Source of the DNA: Gordionus sp. m RMFG-2023
Lineage: Eukaryota; Nematomorpha; Gordioida; Chordodea; Parachordodidae
DNA: 64,000 nucleotides
Direction of reading: 5' to 3'
NCBI RefSeq assembly: GCF_954871325.1
Contig: NC_088775.1
Span: 29,055,561 to 29,119,560 of the forward strand
Of this stretch, positions 11,436 to 22,689 are shown piece by piece; within the stretch, counting starts at the first letter, position 1, and each line of letters begins with the position of its first letter. Made by a program: the position numbers and the translations under genes. The notes under the pieces are model-generated. The model did no database searches and had not been told where the DNA came from. It saw only the letters and a program-made list of their open reading frames with translations.

Positions 11436-12550
11436 CTCTCGAATGTGATGAAATATTTATGGATATCTGGTTCAAGGATATACGTTGACTTTTTCTTTAT
11501 CTTAGTTTTCAGAAAAATAGTAGTAATGATTTAATGTAAAAAAAAAATGACTTTACAACAACAAAAATTTCAATTTAATAAAAAAAATATAATTTAAAAT
11601 TAAAAAAAAACAGGTATATTCTTTTTATTTTTTTAAAAAAAAATATAATTTACAATTTTGGGGAATTAAAAAAAATAATCCAACAACTTATAACATATTC
11701 TTCCCATAAACATTAATTACATTATGGAACGTTTCTTCTCGCTGCCTGAAAAAAATATAATTTATAAAGGGAGGAAAAGATAAAAAAAATAAACACAAAA
11801 AAAAATAAACACATACTCCATATATAGTACCCTCTCGCATTATCATAATATATAATCTCCTCCTTTTAAATGATCGGCCAACCAAACCAAAACTTCTTAA
11901 TTCACTTTTTTACAAATATCAAAACAAAAACTTTTTAATTCCTTTTTTTTACGAATATCTTCCCAGTACCAAGACTAATGTTCAACAGCCGCAATTTTCC
12001 TATAAAGCTATGCACAAAAATGTACGCACCAAATGAATTACAACTTTTTACCCCTTCTTCTTTTAATAATAATTACACTATATTCACGAAATGAATTACA
12101 ACACTTTCTATTCCTTTTATTTTTTACACTTTTATTCATTTACAATAAATATATTACCACAATTTCAATCTTTTTTCCTTGTTTATTACCGAGAGCCGGA
12201 ACATTAACCAGTTTTCTTAACATTACATATATCTACATATACTTTAATTTCTCGTAATATTATCGAGAAAACCTCCTTTTCCATTACAAACCTGATATAA
12301 TTTAAACTACGAATACATAAACCAAAACTTTATTTACATTTATTTCACCCTTATGCTTTATTTTTGCATAAATATACATATGCACTATTGCTCTAAGATG
12401 AAAAACCCTCGGGTTGCAACCAACACAATTAAACTAAAAAAATAAAAAACTACTTGAAATCCCTAATTGTACATCTTTATCATACATCATTTTTTTTTAA
12501 TCCTAGCTAAATTCTACTTTAACCTCCTTCCAACTACCCTCTACTTCTGA
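11436..12550 (-). other. Gypsy-1 non-coding 3' part
   Basis: AT-rich DNA between integrase and the extra ORF. A hydrophobic open frame at 11688-11885 (minus) has no motif and is probably chance. Nothing else is supported. Confidence 0.5.
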
Positions 12551-13480
12551 CATGATCATTATGGCGCAAAACCGTGCCGCCCCTTTCCAACTGAACCACG
12601 TTCAATTTCGAACCTCTATTCTCGCTAACAATACCCCTGACCCATTTTTCCCCCTTCCCATCAAACAAGCGGGTCCATACCTTTTTCCAACACCGAATTT
12701 AATTTTCTGGCATTCCAGAACTGCCTTCCCTTTGTCCCTTATCTTTAAAAAATCCAACGGCAACTTAGTCCTCCGACCCAGGAATAATTCCGTAAGACTC
12801 ATTCCCTCCTGATTTCGTGAGTTAAGATAATATAACTGAGCTAAGTACGCTCCATCCTTATAATTTACCGCTTTCCTTAACCAATTCTTAACGACGGCTA
12901 CCATTCTCTCAGCCTGCCCATTCGAGCTGGGATGATAAGGCGGAGTCAAAACATGTCGAGTCTGGGTTCCCACACATAACTGTTTGAATTCATCGCTCAC
13001 AAATGCTGGTCCTCCTTCAGAAACAATGGTATCTGGCAAACCAAATCGGGCATACAAATCCCGTAATTTTTTAATCACTATTCTGGTGGTATATCCTTAA
13101 CCTCGGTGTATTCCACCCATTTTGAATACGAATCAACCAACAAAAAATAAGCCCTTTTATCCAGATCAAAGAAATCTACATGAAAACGCTCTCAAGGTTT
13201 CCTTGCCCGGGGCCAAACCTGACCTACCTCCTTATTGGTCATAGCTGCACACGTATTACAAGGAACGCATTTCCTTTTAATTTTTTCAATATCATCGCCC
13301 ATACTTGGCCACCAAACATACTCCCTCGCCCAAGATTTCATCCTTTCCCTACCTTGATGTCCCGCATGTAATAAATTCAAAATTTTGACACGTAATCTAC
13401 AAGGAATTACCGCTCTATTTGCCCTCATTACACAATCATCAACAATTGACAATTCCCTTTCAATTTTTTTAAAATCTTTA
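12551..13480 (-). pseudogene. Gypsy-1 integrase
   Basis: On the minus strand the zinc-binding head reads HAGHQGRERMKSW ... CVPCNTC (about 13260-13380). The core follows with FFDLDKRAYFLLVDSYSKWV (about 13100-13190), then GLPDTIVSEGGPAFVSDEF (about 13000-13040) and HPSSNGQAERMVAVVKNWL (about 12880-12940). These are the HHCC and DDE-type signatures of Ty3/Gypsy integrases. A tail with a small beta-rich domain runs to about 12550. The region is not intact as a whole. Confidence 0.85.
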
Positions 13481-14260
13481 CCATTATTTTCCCACGGTTT
13501 CTTCCCCGTTAAATATAATTTTATTTGACTCAGCTCTTTATCTTCTAAAGTACTGACTTTAAGTTCCTCCCAGTTGGTAGGACCTCCCCGTAGCATATGT
13601 GAAAGTGAACAAACCAATGCTTTCTCATTGTTCCGAACCTTATCCTTGTTCCCTTCATCATTTCCTTCATTTAATCCCAATCGGGATAGAATATCAGGCA
13701 AACAATTCTCTTTACCGCGACGATATCGGATATCCACATTAAAGCTGCCCACCAACAACAACCAACGTTGTAACCGGGGAGACATCATTAACTCCCGATT
13801 GTTTTTCCGAAATAAGTGAATTAACGGCTTGTGATCAGTAAAAATTACAATTTTTTTACCAATCAAATATTCACGACATTTTGTCAACCCGAAAATCACA
13901 GCCAGGGCCTCCTGTTCAATCACGGAATACCTGGTTTCCACCTCACGAAAAACACGCGAGAAAAACAATACGGGTCTCTCCAAGCCCTCTATTACCTGTA
14001 ATAACGCCCCACCAACTCCTTTATTCGAAGCATCCACCGCCAAAACAATTTCCAATTCATTATCAACACACACCAAAACCGGTTCCCTTCCAATTTTTTC
14101 CTTTAAAATTTCAAAAGCAATTTGCTGTACATCCTTCCACTCAAAATGAATTCCCTTTTTCAATAAATCATATAACGGCGCCGCAACCTTTGCAAAATCT
14201 TCCACGAACCTATGGTAATAATTGACCATACCCAAAAAAGACTGCATATGTTCGATATAT
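13480..14260 (-). pseudogene. Gypsy-1 RNase H
   Basis: VLAVDASNKGVGGALLQ, RYSVIEQEALAVIFGLTK and KIVIFTDHKPLIHLF, read in that order on the minus strand, mark the RNase H domain and its D..E..D residues. The connecting RT thumb (MVNYYHRFVEDFAKVAAPLY) precedes it. It lies between reverse transcriptase and integrase, as in Ty3/Gypsy elements. Confidence 0.9.
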
Positions 14261-14785
14261 TCTTCAAATTTTTATCCAAAGGTTTCACCTCAATTCCATT
14301 AATCCGATGACCCAAATATTCAACCTCCATTACCCCCAGAACACTTTTCTCCTTACTAGCTCTCAAGCCTTTATCACGAATTCTCCTAAACACTTCCTCC
14401 AAACGTTGATTATGCTGCTCCGGCGTCACGCCAGTAATTAACACATCATCCATATAATAAAATACTCCTTCCAATCCTTGAAAAACTGACGCCATGGTCC
14501 GTTGAAAAATGGGAGCAGATACACTCAATCCAAATGGTAATCTACAAAACGCGAACAATCCCTTTGGAGTCGTTATCGTCAATAATTTACGGATTTCCTT
14601 TCTCAAAGGTAACTGCAAATACGCCGACGAAAAATCCACCTTGGAAAAATATTTCGCACCCTTCAACTGAGCCAAAATCTCCTCAATCCTAGGCAATGGA
14701 TATTTAACCTCCACCACCCATCGATTTACCGTGACCCTGAAATCCGCACAAAGTCTTAATTTACCATTTGCCTTTTTAACCGGTG

Positions 14786-14787
14786 TA
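14786..14787. repeat. TA flank of the 5.9-kb TIR element
   Basis: TA borders the element on the left here and on the right at 20689-20690. The adjacent host bases (CCGGTG on the left, CACCGG on the right) are complementary, so the target may have been a palindrome centred on TA. Alternatively the inverted repeats are 8 bp longer than I have drawn them. Confidence 0.55.
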
Positions 14788-14822
14788 ACGTTTTAAAAAT
14801 ACTCCATTTTTTTATATACTCC

Positions 14823-15690
14823 TTTAAGCTTATTTGTGGAGTATTTTTAGATCATATTGTTCCGTATCGTCCCGTAGTCTCGAATTATTATTAACTTTAT
14901 ACGTTTTGTCGCTTTACGAAAAGGTGAAAAAAGGTGAAATTGAATTTACAAGCTAAATACCATTTTTCAATAATCAACCCAGCATAATACTTTGAGTTTA
15001 TATAAATAGGAAGTATAAAGGTAACCAATTTTTTTTAAACTATTAATTAAATATGACATGGAGATATTTTATGCTATTATAATTACATAATTATATTTAT
15101 ATAGTATATAAAGGTGCATATACTAATATCAATCAAAAGGGTCACATCCTACCCAGACCAAATCTGATATGTATTATTATGATATTTTGTTTTCTATTAT
15201 AATATTAAATTTTAGTAGATCAACTTGCCCATAAATATAGACCTTTCAATACTTCATTCAGTCTATAGGAAATATTGTACATATTCTCCAATACTAATAT
15301 TTTAAATATTATCTTAAATAAAATTAAGATATATCATACATTCAATAAAGTATTATTACTTTAAAAGTATTTTGTAATAATATTATACTTTGGCTATATT
15401 ATTTGAAATTAAGATATAATCTTAGTTAAGGAAAATTATTACTATTTTTTTTAACAAAATATAATCCACTAATACCTGTTTCAGATGGCTATGCCTAATC
15501 ACTTTAAAAAGCATACTGCTTACTTTACATACACAAATAAACCATGCCTTGGACCCTGGATTGTTAAGAACAATTTATTTACTATATCCAAAGAATGCAC
15601 GAGTATATTAATTATAGATAAATTTTATATTAATATATTATAGATGCAATCTGCCTTCAAAAAAATTATTTTTCTGTATGATGCTAAAGA
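14823..15690. other. Left non-coding arm of the TIR element
   Basis: AT-rich sequence without a recognisable gene. A second GGAGTATTTTTAGA word at about 14837 echoes the terminal motif. Confidence 0.5.
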
Positions 15691-15900
15691 ATTATAAAGC
15701 TATTCAAGATGATATTCCTATTCTCACCCAAGAAGCTGTTGTCAGTTAAAACAATTATGCATTAATTCCATGTAAATATAATATGATTAATACATTTACT
15801 ATATCAATTATAAAGTTATTCAAGATGATATTCCTATTCACACCCAAGAAGCTGTTGTCAGTAAAAATAATTATGCATCAATTCCATGTAAAATTCTATA
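15690..15900 (+). repeat. ~115-bp tandem duplication
   Basis: AAGATGATATTCCTATTC, CACCCAAGAAGCTGTTGTCAG and TTAATTCCATGTAAA occur in order at about 15707-15770 and again at about 15823-15890 with few changes. It is a two-copy tandem repeat inside the TIR element. Confidence 0.75.
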
Positions 15901-16214
15901 TTAATAATAATCATTATATCAATTTAATTGCAATGATATTCAAAATTTATTTTCTTTTTAAATAGATCAATCACAATTCAATTTTCAAGATTTATTTTTT
16001 TTAAAAAAATCAATTTATAAATTAATAAAATCAAAATATAATAATGACTTTTTATATTCTAATAAGTATTTGTACATTAATGATAAATTAATATATTATA
16101 AATGCCATACAAAACATTGTAAAGGGAGGAGGATTTTAAATACTCATTTTATAATGACACAAGCATATTGATCATAATGATGAAGATATAAATAATACGC
16201 TCATCACGATCAAT

Positions 16215-16559
16215 ATGCTTAAAACAGAACTTATGTTAAATCAAAATATCAGTATTAGAAAGACATACAGAAAGGTTATGAGAGACAGAAAACTCGATCC
16301 TTTCTGTATGCAAAACCCCAAAACGTTACCTACCTTTTTATCAGTTAAATCCATTATGGGACGTGTTATTCAATTAACACGACACCCCCTTCCCCTTTCA
16401 AATGGTGATATTATATTAACCCAAGAGCACACAAAATCACATTTAAGTTTTTTTAAAACTACAATGTCTACTTTTGCCATATATTCTTTTTTCACGATTT
16501 TTCCTCCGTCATGTAATTATATTAATTGTTCAATAATTTCCATGTTGTCAATAAAATAA
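16215..16559 (+). CDS. Unrecognised 114-residue ORF
   Basis: An open frame inside the TIR element, starting MLKTELMLNQNISIRKTYRK. The first part is basic and the last third is rich in F, S and I. I recognise no domain. It lies upstream of the tandem array at 16902 and about 1.9 kb before the transposase piece. It may be chance, but it is among the longer frames in this AT-rich element. Confidence 0.25.
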   Translation: MLKTELMLNQNISIRKTYRKVMRDRKLDPFCMQNPKTLPTFLSVKSIMGRVIQLTRHPLPLSNGDIILTQEHTKSHLSFFKTTMSTFAIYSFFTIFPPSCNYINCSIISMLSIK

Positions 16560-16901
16560 CAGCTATTAGTCTAAGTATTTATATTCTAGTCGGGTCATAC
16601 AGAAGTGGTATACGCCAATTACAATATTATGGTCGTTCTTACATTTATAGCCTAATTTTATATTGTATTTATCCACAATTTTTGTGATTTTTTATTTATT
16701 TATTAACGTTTTGTATTGCATTTATGCGCATTTTTTATCCAATTATTTTTTTCTGTATTTAACGTTATTCGTATATTTATACTAAATGATACCCTTATAA
16801 ATAATGTATTATAAGATTATATATTTATTTGTGAATCCAATATTATTTAATAAAATAAATTAATATCCTTTATTGCTAATAAATGTATAACATTGCAATA
16901 A

Positions 16902-17335
16902 GTATTAATCCAACGATAAAAAATTTATTCAGGTATTTCCTACTAAGTTAGGTAACATATACTAATAGAATCTCAAAAAAATTAAAAGATGTGAGGAAAT
17001 CTGTTGATTATATAAATAAGTATAAATCCAACGATAAAAAATTTTTTCAGGGATTTCCTACTAAGTTAGGTAACTTATATATACTAATAGAATCTCAATA
17101 AAATTAAAAGATGTGAGGAAATCTGATGATTATATAAATAAGTATAAATCCAAAGATAAAAAATTTATTCAGGGATTTCCTACTAAGTTAGGTAACTTAT
17201 ATATACTAATAGAATCTCAAAAAAATTAAAAGATGTGAGGAAATCTAATGATTATATAAATAAGTAAAAATCCAACGATAAAAAATTTATTTAGAGATTT
17301 CTTAGTAAGTTAAGTAATTAACATATACCAATTAA
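16902..17335 (+). repeat. ~120-bp tandem repeat, four units
   Basis: Units start near 16909, 17028, 17150 and 17272. Each carries CGATAAAAAATTTATTCAGG, TTTCCTACTAAGTTAGGTAA and AAAAGATGTGAGGAAATCT with few differences. The last unit is the most diverged. Confidence 0.85.
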
Positions 17336-17389
17336 TCATAAAGCAATATATTATATAAACCAATATATATTTATATATCGAAATATATT

Positions 17390-17820
17390 ATAAATAATTA
17401 TAATTAAATTTTATATATGATGTAAATATATTATATTAAATATATATTCAATTATATTCAATATATAAGTAAATTAATATATAAAATATATTATACTAAC
17501 TATGTTAATAATATTAACTATTATATTAAATTTAAATATATTGATTATGTTATATTAAATACTACAAACAATCATATATTTAATTATTTTATATATCAAT
17601 TAATTTAATATTAAATACATATATTAAATATTTAAATATATTATAAATATTTAAATTTTATATATGATGTAAATAAATAATTATATTCAATATATATATA
17701 CTAACTATGTTAATAATATTAACTATTATATTAAATTTAATTATATTGATTACATTATATTAAATACTACAAACAATCCTATATTTAATTTTTTTATATA
17801 TCAATTAATTAATAAATATT
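17390..17820 (+). repeat. AT-only duplicated block
   Basis: A block with TTTTATATATGATGTAAAT, ACTATGTTAATAATATTAAC and AATACTACAAACAATC occurs at about 17410-17575 and again at about 17655-17790. The DNA is almost pure A/T. Confidence 0.7.
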
Positions 17821-18109
17821 TAAATTGTATTATTTACTTTATTAAATTACAAATTTCTAATAATTCGTTACTAATTTAATATTAATTTAAATTATAAAAT
17901 CTCTCTCATATGTAGTAACCGATTGAAATTTTTTGGCGGCCATATTTTAATTTTATATTTATAATTTAAAATCTCTCGCTTCAACCTTTAGGGGCCATAT
18001 TGGTCGCCATTTTAGCTTATTTGTATTTTTGATACTTTTTACTCAATATAAATATAATCGAGTTTATTATATATGTAAATATGGACTGAAAAAAAAATAA
18101 GTCTAGAGG

Positions 18110-18784
18110 TATAAGATCCTCATCTAGTCTTCGCAAGGAATGTATTTTTATGTTTACAGTCTTTCTTCAGTGTGATAAACTAAATGTGTATTCTTTAGAT
18201 ATTGTCACATTTGTAAAAGATCATAAAAACCATGATCTAGGTTAGACATATTTATTTGATTTTTAACTAACATGATTTATATAATCAAAATAAAAAACTA
18301 TATGAGATGCTCTCTAAACAAAGAAGGCTTTCTCCAATAAAAAAAACAAATTGTGGAGCAAGCTATCACTTTTAAAGCTAATAAGGTGAAAATACAAGAA
18401 TATGTTCTTAATTCAGGTCAGATGATGACTCTGAGAGATATTCATAATATTTCAGCCAAATTAAACAAGCCATCTGATAATGTATTACTTGATGTAATAA
18501 ATCAACTCAGGGAAGATAATGGAGCTGTGGTGGAAATCCTAGAAAATGATAGTGAATTGTTGGGCATTTACTTTCAAGATGCTAGCATGCTCCATTATCT
18601 TAAAAATTATCCTGAGGTGATATTCATTGATGCTACCTACAAATTAAACAATCTAGGTATGCCACTGTTTATTCTACTTGTAATAGATAGTCATGGACAA
18701 TCTCAAATTGTCGCTTTATGGCTTGTAAAGGCGGAATCATATTTTTGTGTTAAAAATATGTGCATGATGCTTGGTACCAGATGA
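18110..18784 (+). pseudogene. ZSWIM/MULE-type transposase, partial
   Basis: The clear part is 18353-18784. The frame has KIQEYVLNSGQMMTLRDIHN, then LGIYFQDASMLHYLKNYPEV, then IFIDATYKLNNLGMPLFILL and DSHGQSQIVALWLV. This matches the ZSWIM1/ZSWIM3-like proteins and their MULE relatives, where IDATYKLN carries the first catalytic aspartate and the next strand follows. Just upstream, EMLSKQRRLSPIKKT (about 18303-18348) fits the family linker in another frame. KDHKNHD near 18213 resembles the HNHE finger. The second half of the catalytic domain and the SWIM finger are missing, so it is inactive. The frame opens with a GTG codon, so the true start lies upstream. Confidence 0.75.
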
Positions 18785-18944
18785 AAAAATTGTCTGCGGG
18801 AAAATGGCTGATGTTAAATTGTTTTATATATTTTCTTCAAGATACATTTAAAATATTTGCCTTTAAAATGCCATCTCCGAGAAATAATGGAATGCCATAT
18901 CTTTATTTGAATGGAAAACAGGCCTATTTAATCTTTTATATTTT

Positions 18945-19280
18945 ATAGATATCAATAAAAATCACTTTATCATCATTGGAGGAGACCTTAACATGAAATT
19001 ATGTAATGAAATCACTAATTCTCTTATTGGTTTTGCTACTTTAAATAATCAACTTTTTATAAACAAAGAAACAATAAATATCACACATACTTCAAACCCT
19101 CAAACAAATATACTCCTATAATCCTTAAAAAATATAATATCTCTAATCTTAATTTACCAACCCCAGCAAATAATTTTCTACATAATTTGAATCAAATCAA
19201 CAATAATGACTCATGGTTAAACATTTCAAACTCAATTATCAAAACAGCAAATACCCATCTTAATATTAATTATCAATATC
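18945..19280 (+). pseudogene. Possible LINE endonuclease scrap
   Basis: The frame reads HFIIIGGDLNMKLCNEIT at about 18960, like the GGDFN motif of the exonuclease-endonuclease-phosphatase domain of non-LTR elements. It is followed by about 40 more open residues (NNQLFINKETINITHT). Another frame then reads PIILKKYNISNLNL. The piece abuts the truncated transposase and could explain why the transposase stops. It is short, so support is weak. Confidence 0.35.
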
Positions 19281-19485
19281 TATACATAAATACAAATGTG
19301 TTATTTTAATTATTTCTGCTAGCAATATAATTATACATGAATGGGTTTAAATTTAATCGTCAATATGTGTCATTAAATCATCACAACACAAATTCTCATT
19401 AAATATTTTCTTTGTTATTTTTTATTTTTCAATATTATTTTTTAGATGTTACAAGAATTAATTATATATTTATATATTTATCAAG

Positions 19486-20191
19486 ATGACACAATTAAAT
19501 CAGGACAGAAAAAATGTTAATACTTTTAAAAATTTATTAAATAACTTTAAACAGTTCCTAGGTCAAGTGAAAAGTTTCATTCTAGTACCATAAAAGGTAT
19601 ACAATGGATTTTATTATTAAATAATATTCCTTTTTTTAGATGATGATGAAAATTTTCAAGAACCAGCTATTAAAAATCTAAAGCTTAATGCGGAAGAAAA
19701 TCATATGAAGGGTAATATTTTCATATATTTAATATTAAATCCTTTTTGAAAATATCTAGTTATGAATATACTAAATTCGATAGTTGGAGAGGATTATAAT
19801 TGTATAAACAAAAAAGGTATAATAAAAAAAATCTAATATACATATTTTTTTAGATGATGGAGTTAAGACACCAGAAAAAGCATCGAAAATGCTAGAGCCT
19901 AATGACATTCGACCTTTTGGTAACATTTTTAAGATTTGATAAAATCAATTTTTTAATCTAATAGGTGCCCCGCCGGAGAGGACGGGCATGGCTCAAAATG
20001 CCGTTTATGGTACAGAGGTGGAGATAGTTGCAATGACAACTATGCTCCAGACAAATATTTTAATACATACTATTTATAAATGGGCATACTATATGCCCAT
20101 TAAAAAATTAAGTAATATTAAAAAATTTAATGTAAATATTTATTTAATAAATCATAGCGAACATATTGATCGCATAATTAATTTTAATTAA
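19486..20191 (+). CDS. Four-exon OTU-like protease gene, fragmentary
   Basis: Proposed exons are 19486-19561, 19640-19711, 19854-19919 and 19965-20191. All three introns (78, 142 and 45 bp) begin GT, end AG (two after a T run) and fall in phase 1, and the frame stays open across every junction to a TAA at 20189-20191. The last exon reads GMAQNAVYGTEVEIVAMTTM and then LQTNILIHT. This resembles the back half of OTU cysteine proteases (WGtevEi.ala.ml.tnI.vyt), which cleave ubiquitin linkages and occur in some viruses and transposons. The catalytic Cys and His are not in view, so it is a fragment or too diverged to judge. Exons 2 and 3 both open with an acidic DD pair. It shares the TIR element with the transposase and may be cargo. 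The exon model rests on signals I read by eye. Confidence 0.5.
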
Positions 20192-20514
20192 TATTTATAT
20201 CGCATATAGCATATATTATTTATATAGCATATATTATTTATATCGCATATATTATTAATTGATTTTTTTATCTTTATATTTACAAATTAAATAAAGGATT
20301 TTAATAAATTATTCTGAAAATTGTTTCTAACTTTGAGTAGTAACGTGATAATAGATAGTGCAAGATATATATGTTAATCTTTGATATTTTCGAATTAAAC
20401 CTTAAATAAATATATAAATTTTTAACACTTAATATTAAATCTAATAATTTCTAAAGAGAATAAGGCAAAATTGCCTTAAATATCATAGGACATAGAAAAA
20501 ATAATATTTATTAT

Positions 20515-20655
20515 TCATACGTCAGTTATAAATGCCAATTCACTAAATTTATTATATTTAATATTTATATGTCAGTCATAAACGTCAATATCACTAAAAA
20601 TGTAATATTTAATATATGCACGTCAGTCATAAACGTCAATATCACTAAATATTGG
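20515..20655 (+). repeat. Three ~55-bp subterminal repeats
   Basis: GTCAGTYATAAAYGYCAAT followed by a CACTAAA word occurs at about 20521, 20571 and 20626, just inside the right inverted repeat. Subterminal repeats of this kind are often transposase binding sites, but that role is inference. Confidence 0.75.
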
Positions 20656-20805
20656 AGTATATAAAAAAATGGAGTATTTTTAAAACATTACACCGGCACT
20701 AGCCCATTCGCTATATCCCACAGGAATAATAATGCCGTCCTTCACCCATCTATCTAATTCCTCATCGATCTCCTTCCTCCATTCGAAAGGAACTTGCCGA
20801 CAAGC

Positions 20806-21819
20806 CTAAATGATCGGTGAAAAACCCTCCCTCAGTTGAACATCAACTTGGTAATCATTTAAACAACCTAATTTTTCATCAAAAATAATGCCATACTGCC
20901 TCACTAGAATAGGAATAGCTTGATTAACCTTATTCCAATCCTCTTTTCCCCCGGCCACAATTTGCTTCTCATTTCCCTCATCATTAAAATCCAACTTACT
21001 CGATTTCTCCATCATCTCCTCCGAAATTTCACAAATTTTACTATCGGTATTATCCAAATTTCCATCCTCTCCGACATCCATTATTACATTATCACTAAAA
21101 TTAAAAATATTCCAATAATTATTGGGAGGACCAAGCTTGGTAATCCAATCCCACCCCATGACAGTCTCAACATTTTCCTTTACTACCCATAAATCAAGGA
21201 AAAATATAGTATTATTAAGATTAACCCCCACTCTGGCCTTTCCCAACACAGCGACTTCCGACCCATCAAACTGCCTGACACACATAGCCTCTTTTTCCAG
21301 TTTACCCCCAGGCCAATACTTATAAAAATTCTCCTGCGACATTAGAGAAATACTAGCCCCGGTGTCAAATAGCATTATTATATTCCTATGGTCAATCTTC
21401 AAACTAACCCTCGGACACAAACATGGTCCATCTAATCTTTCCGTCATTAAAATATCATATGTTTTAATCGGAGAATCAGCGTTTATTTTATCTAAAATAA
21501 TAATTTCATTGGCATTCTCATTGCCCCTTAAATTCAACTCGGAATTTAAATTTTTATTACTGACAATTACATTTCTTTTAACAAGATTTGTGAGACATCT
21601 TTCCCAAATAAAATTCTTAACATCCCTTCTAAGAGAATAACGGACAATATTCCTCGGATATTGTTCCCACCTAAATCGACTAATCTCCCTCTCAGGGAAA
21701 TTACGAGAATGATTTCTTATTTTAATTCTATCATTTCCCTCATTTCGACTAATATTATTAAATATTTTATTATACAAATTTTTCCGAACTCTCGGAGCCC
21801 CGACTCCTATATGATTCAC
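20806..21819 (-). pseudogene. Gypsy-1 protease and flanking linker
   Basis: The frame holds the aspartic protease signature LFDTGASISLMSQENF (about 21310-21380) and VETVMGWDWITKLG (about 21125-21170). The latter corresponds to the usual LLG.DWl end of the domain. An arginine-rich linker precedes it and the start of reverse transcriptase follows. It lies between gag and reverse transcriptase as expected. Confidence 0.85.
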
Positions 21820-21834
21820 TCTGCAATCATATAG

Positions 21835-22622
21835 TCAACACGAATTTTGAGATACTTCCATGCAGTCCATAGCTACATGTCCCGGCCTTTTACATTTAAA
21901 ACATAATCGGGCCCTATTTAAACTAACCATTTTTACATTAGCATTTCCCATTTCAGGTCTCTTTAACGGAAATCCATCTTTAAACCTTTGCTCTGGGACC
22001 ACGCAGGTATCCCTTTTATGTCCTCGCCATCCGCAACGATGGCAAATGATCATTTCCACAAATCTTTTATTTTCCGACAATCCTTTATTTTCCTCGTAAT
22101 CATTAAATTTCTTATTCATATTTCTATCACCCACCTGGCTCTTAACCAAACTTTTGCTCTCCTTTATCAACGCATTGATGGCTTCTTTCATTTCTTTCAT
22201 TTCCAGGAGGATCCTATCTGACCTCTCCCCAACATTTCCAGCCTTGATTTCCTCTAAAACATCTTTTAGATTACTTTCCAAGTCTGCTATTTTCTTCCCA
22301 TAAATATCCGATATTAAATTAAAATACGTTTCTGCCATTTTCTTTTTATAAACATCTAACACCGCAGTGTCCTTCTTCCAATTGCAATACATGCCAGCCA
22401 GTACCGCAGTACCCTTTTTATCAAATATTTCACCAAAATGATCAATATATAAATTATTACCAATATTTCAATTACCATGCCCTGCTTAATTAAATCCAAC
22501 TCATCAAACTTTTTACAAAACTTTAAGACCCAAATTCTTATATAGTGAAATCTTAGCAGCCACACTATAATCATCATGATACCTAAAAAAATGAACCATT
22601 TGGTCATGAATCGTCTAATCAA
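21835..22622 (-). pseudogene. Gypsy-1 gag
   Basis: The C-terminal part (about 21835-22100) has two zinc knuckles, CHRCGWRGHKRDTC and CFKCKRPGHVAMDC. They are preceded by a lysine/glutamate-rich coiled-coil-like stretch (LESNLKDVLEEIKAGNVGE). The N-terminal part up to 22622 has capsid-like composition. Gag packages the RNA, and here it is not intact. Confidence 0.85.
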
Positions 22623-22689
22623 TACTAATATTCAATTACAAAAACTTTAAATATTTGTAGAAAATATTAATACAGCACTTTAAATAAAA

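Larger units (their letters stand above)
14788..20688 (+). mobile_element. TIR element with ZSWIM/MULE-like transposase and OTU-like gene
   Basis: The two ends are 35-bp inverted repeats with a single mismatch (RYGTTTTAAAAATACTCC followed by a T run and ATATACTCC). Inside are a MULE/ZSWIM-type transposase piece (18110-18784), a possible LINE endonuclease scrap (18945-19280) and a four-exon OTU-like gene (19486-20191). There are also tandem repeats (15690-15900, 16902-17335, 17390-17820) and three subterminal ~55-bp repeats (20515-20655). It sits in Gypsy-1 reverse transcriptase. Near-perfect ends imply a recent insertion although the transposase is already incomplete. MULE relatives usually make 8-10-bp duplications. 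Only TA is seen here, so the superfamily label is tentative. Confidence 0.85.
14160..20810 (-). pseudogene. Gypsy-1 reverse transcriptase, split by an insertion
   Basis: Minus-strand order: the N-terminal part before the insertion (about 20691-20810, with FEWRKEIDEELDRW and DGIIIPVGYSEWAS), then the part after it (about 14200-14787). The latter has KANGKLRLCADF, KYPLPRIEEI, FSKVDFSSAYLQLPL, FCRLPFGLSVSAPIFQ and the catalytic YMDDVL. All are standard Ty3/Gypsy motifs. The interval 14788-20688 belongs to the inserted TIR element. It is therefore interrupted and non-functional. Confidence 0.9.

Noticed and set aside
11688-11885. Hydrophobic frame between integrase and the 3' LTR as an envelope remnant
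   Set aside because: No signal peptide, cysteine pattern or fusion motif. Length and composition fit chance in AT-rich DNA.
13574-14225. Plus-strand frames over the Gypsy-1 pol region
   Set aside because: They lie opposite RNase H and reverse transcriptase motifs and show no domain of their own.
16902-17335. CRISPR-like regular repeats
   Set aside because: The whole ~120-bp unit is repeated, with no variable spacers, in a eukaryotic transposon.
20920-22221. Plus-strand frames over Gypsy-1 gag and protease
   Set aside because: Shadows of the minus-strand coding sequence with knuckles and the DTGA motif.
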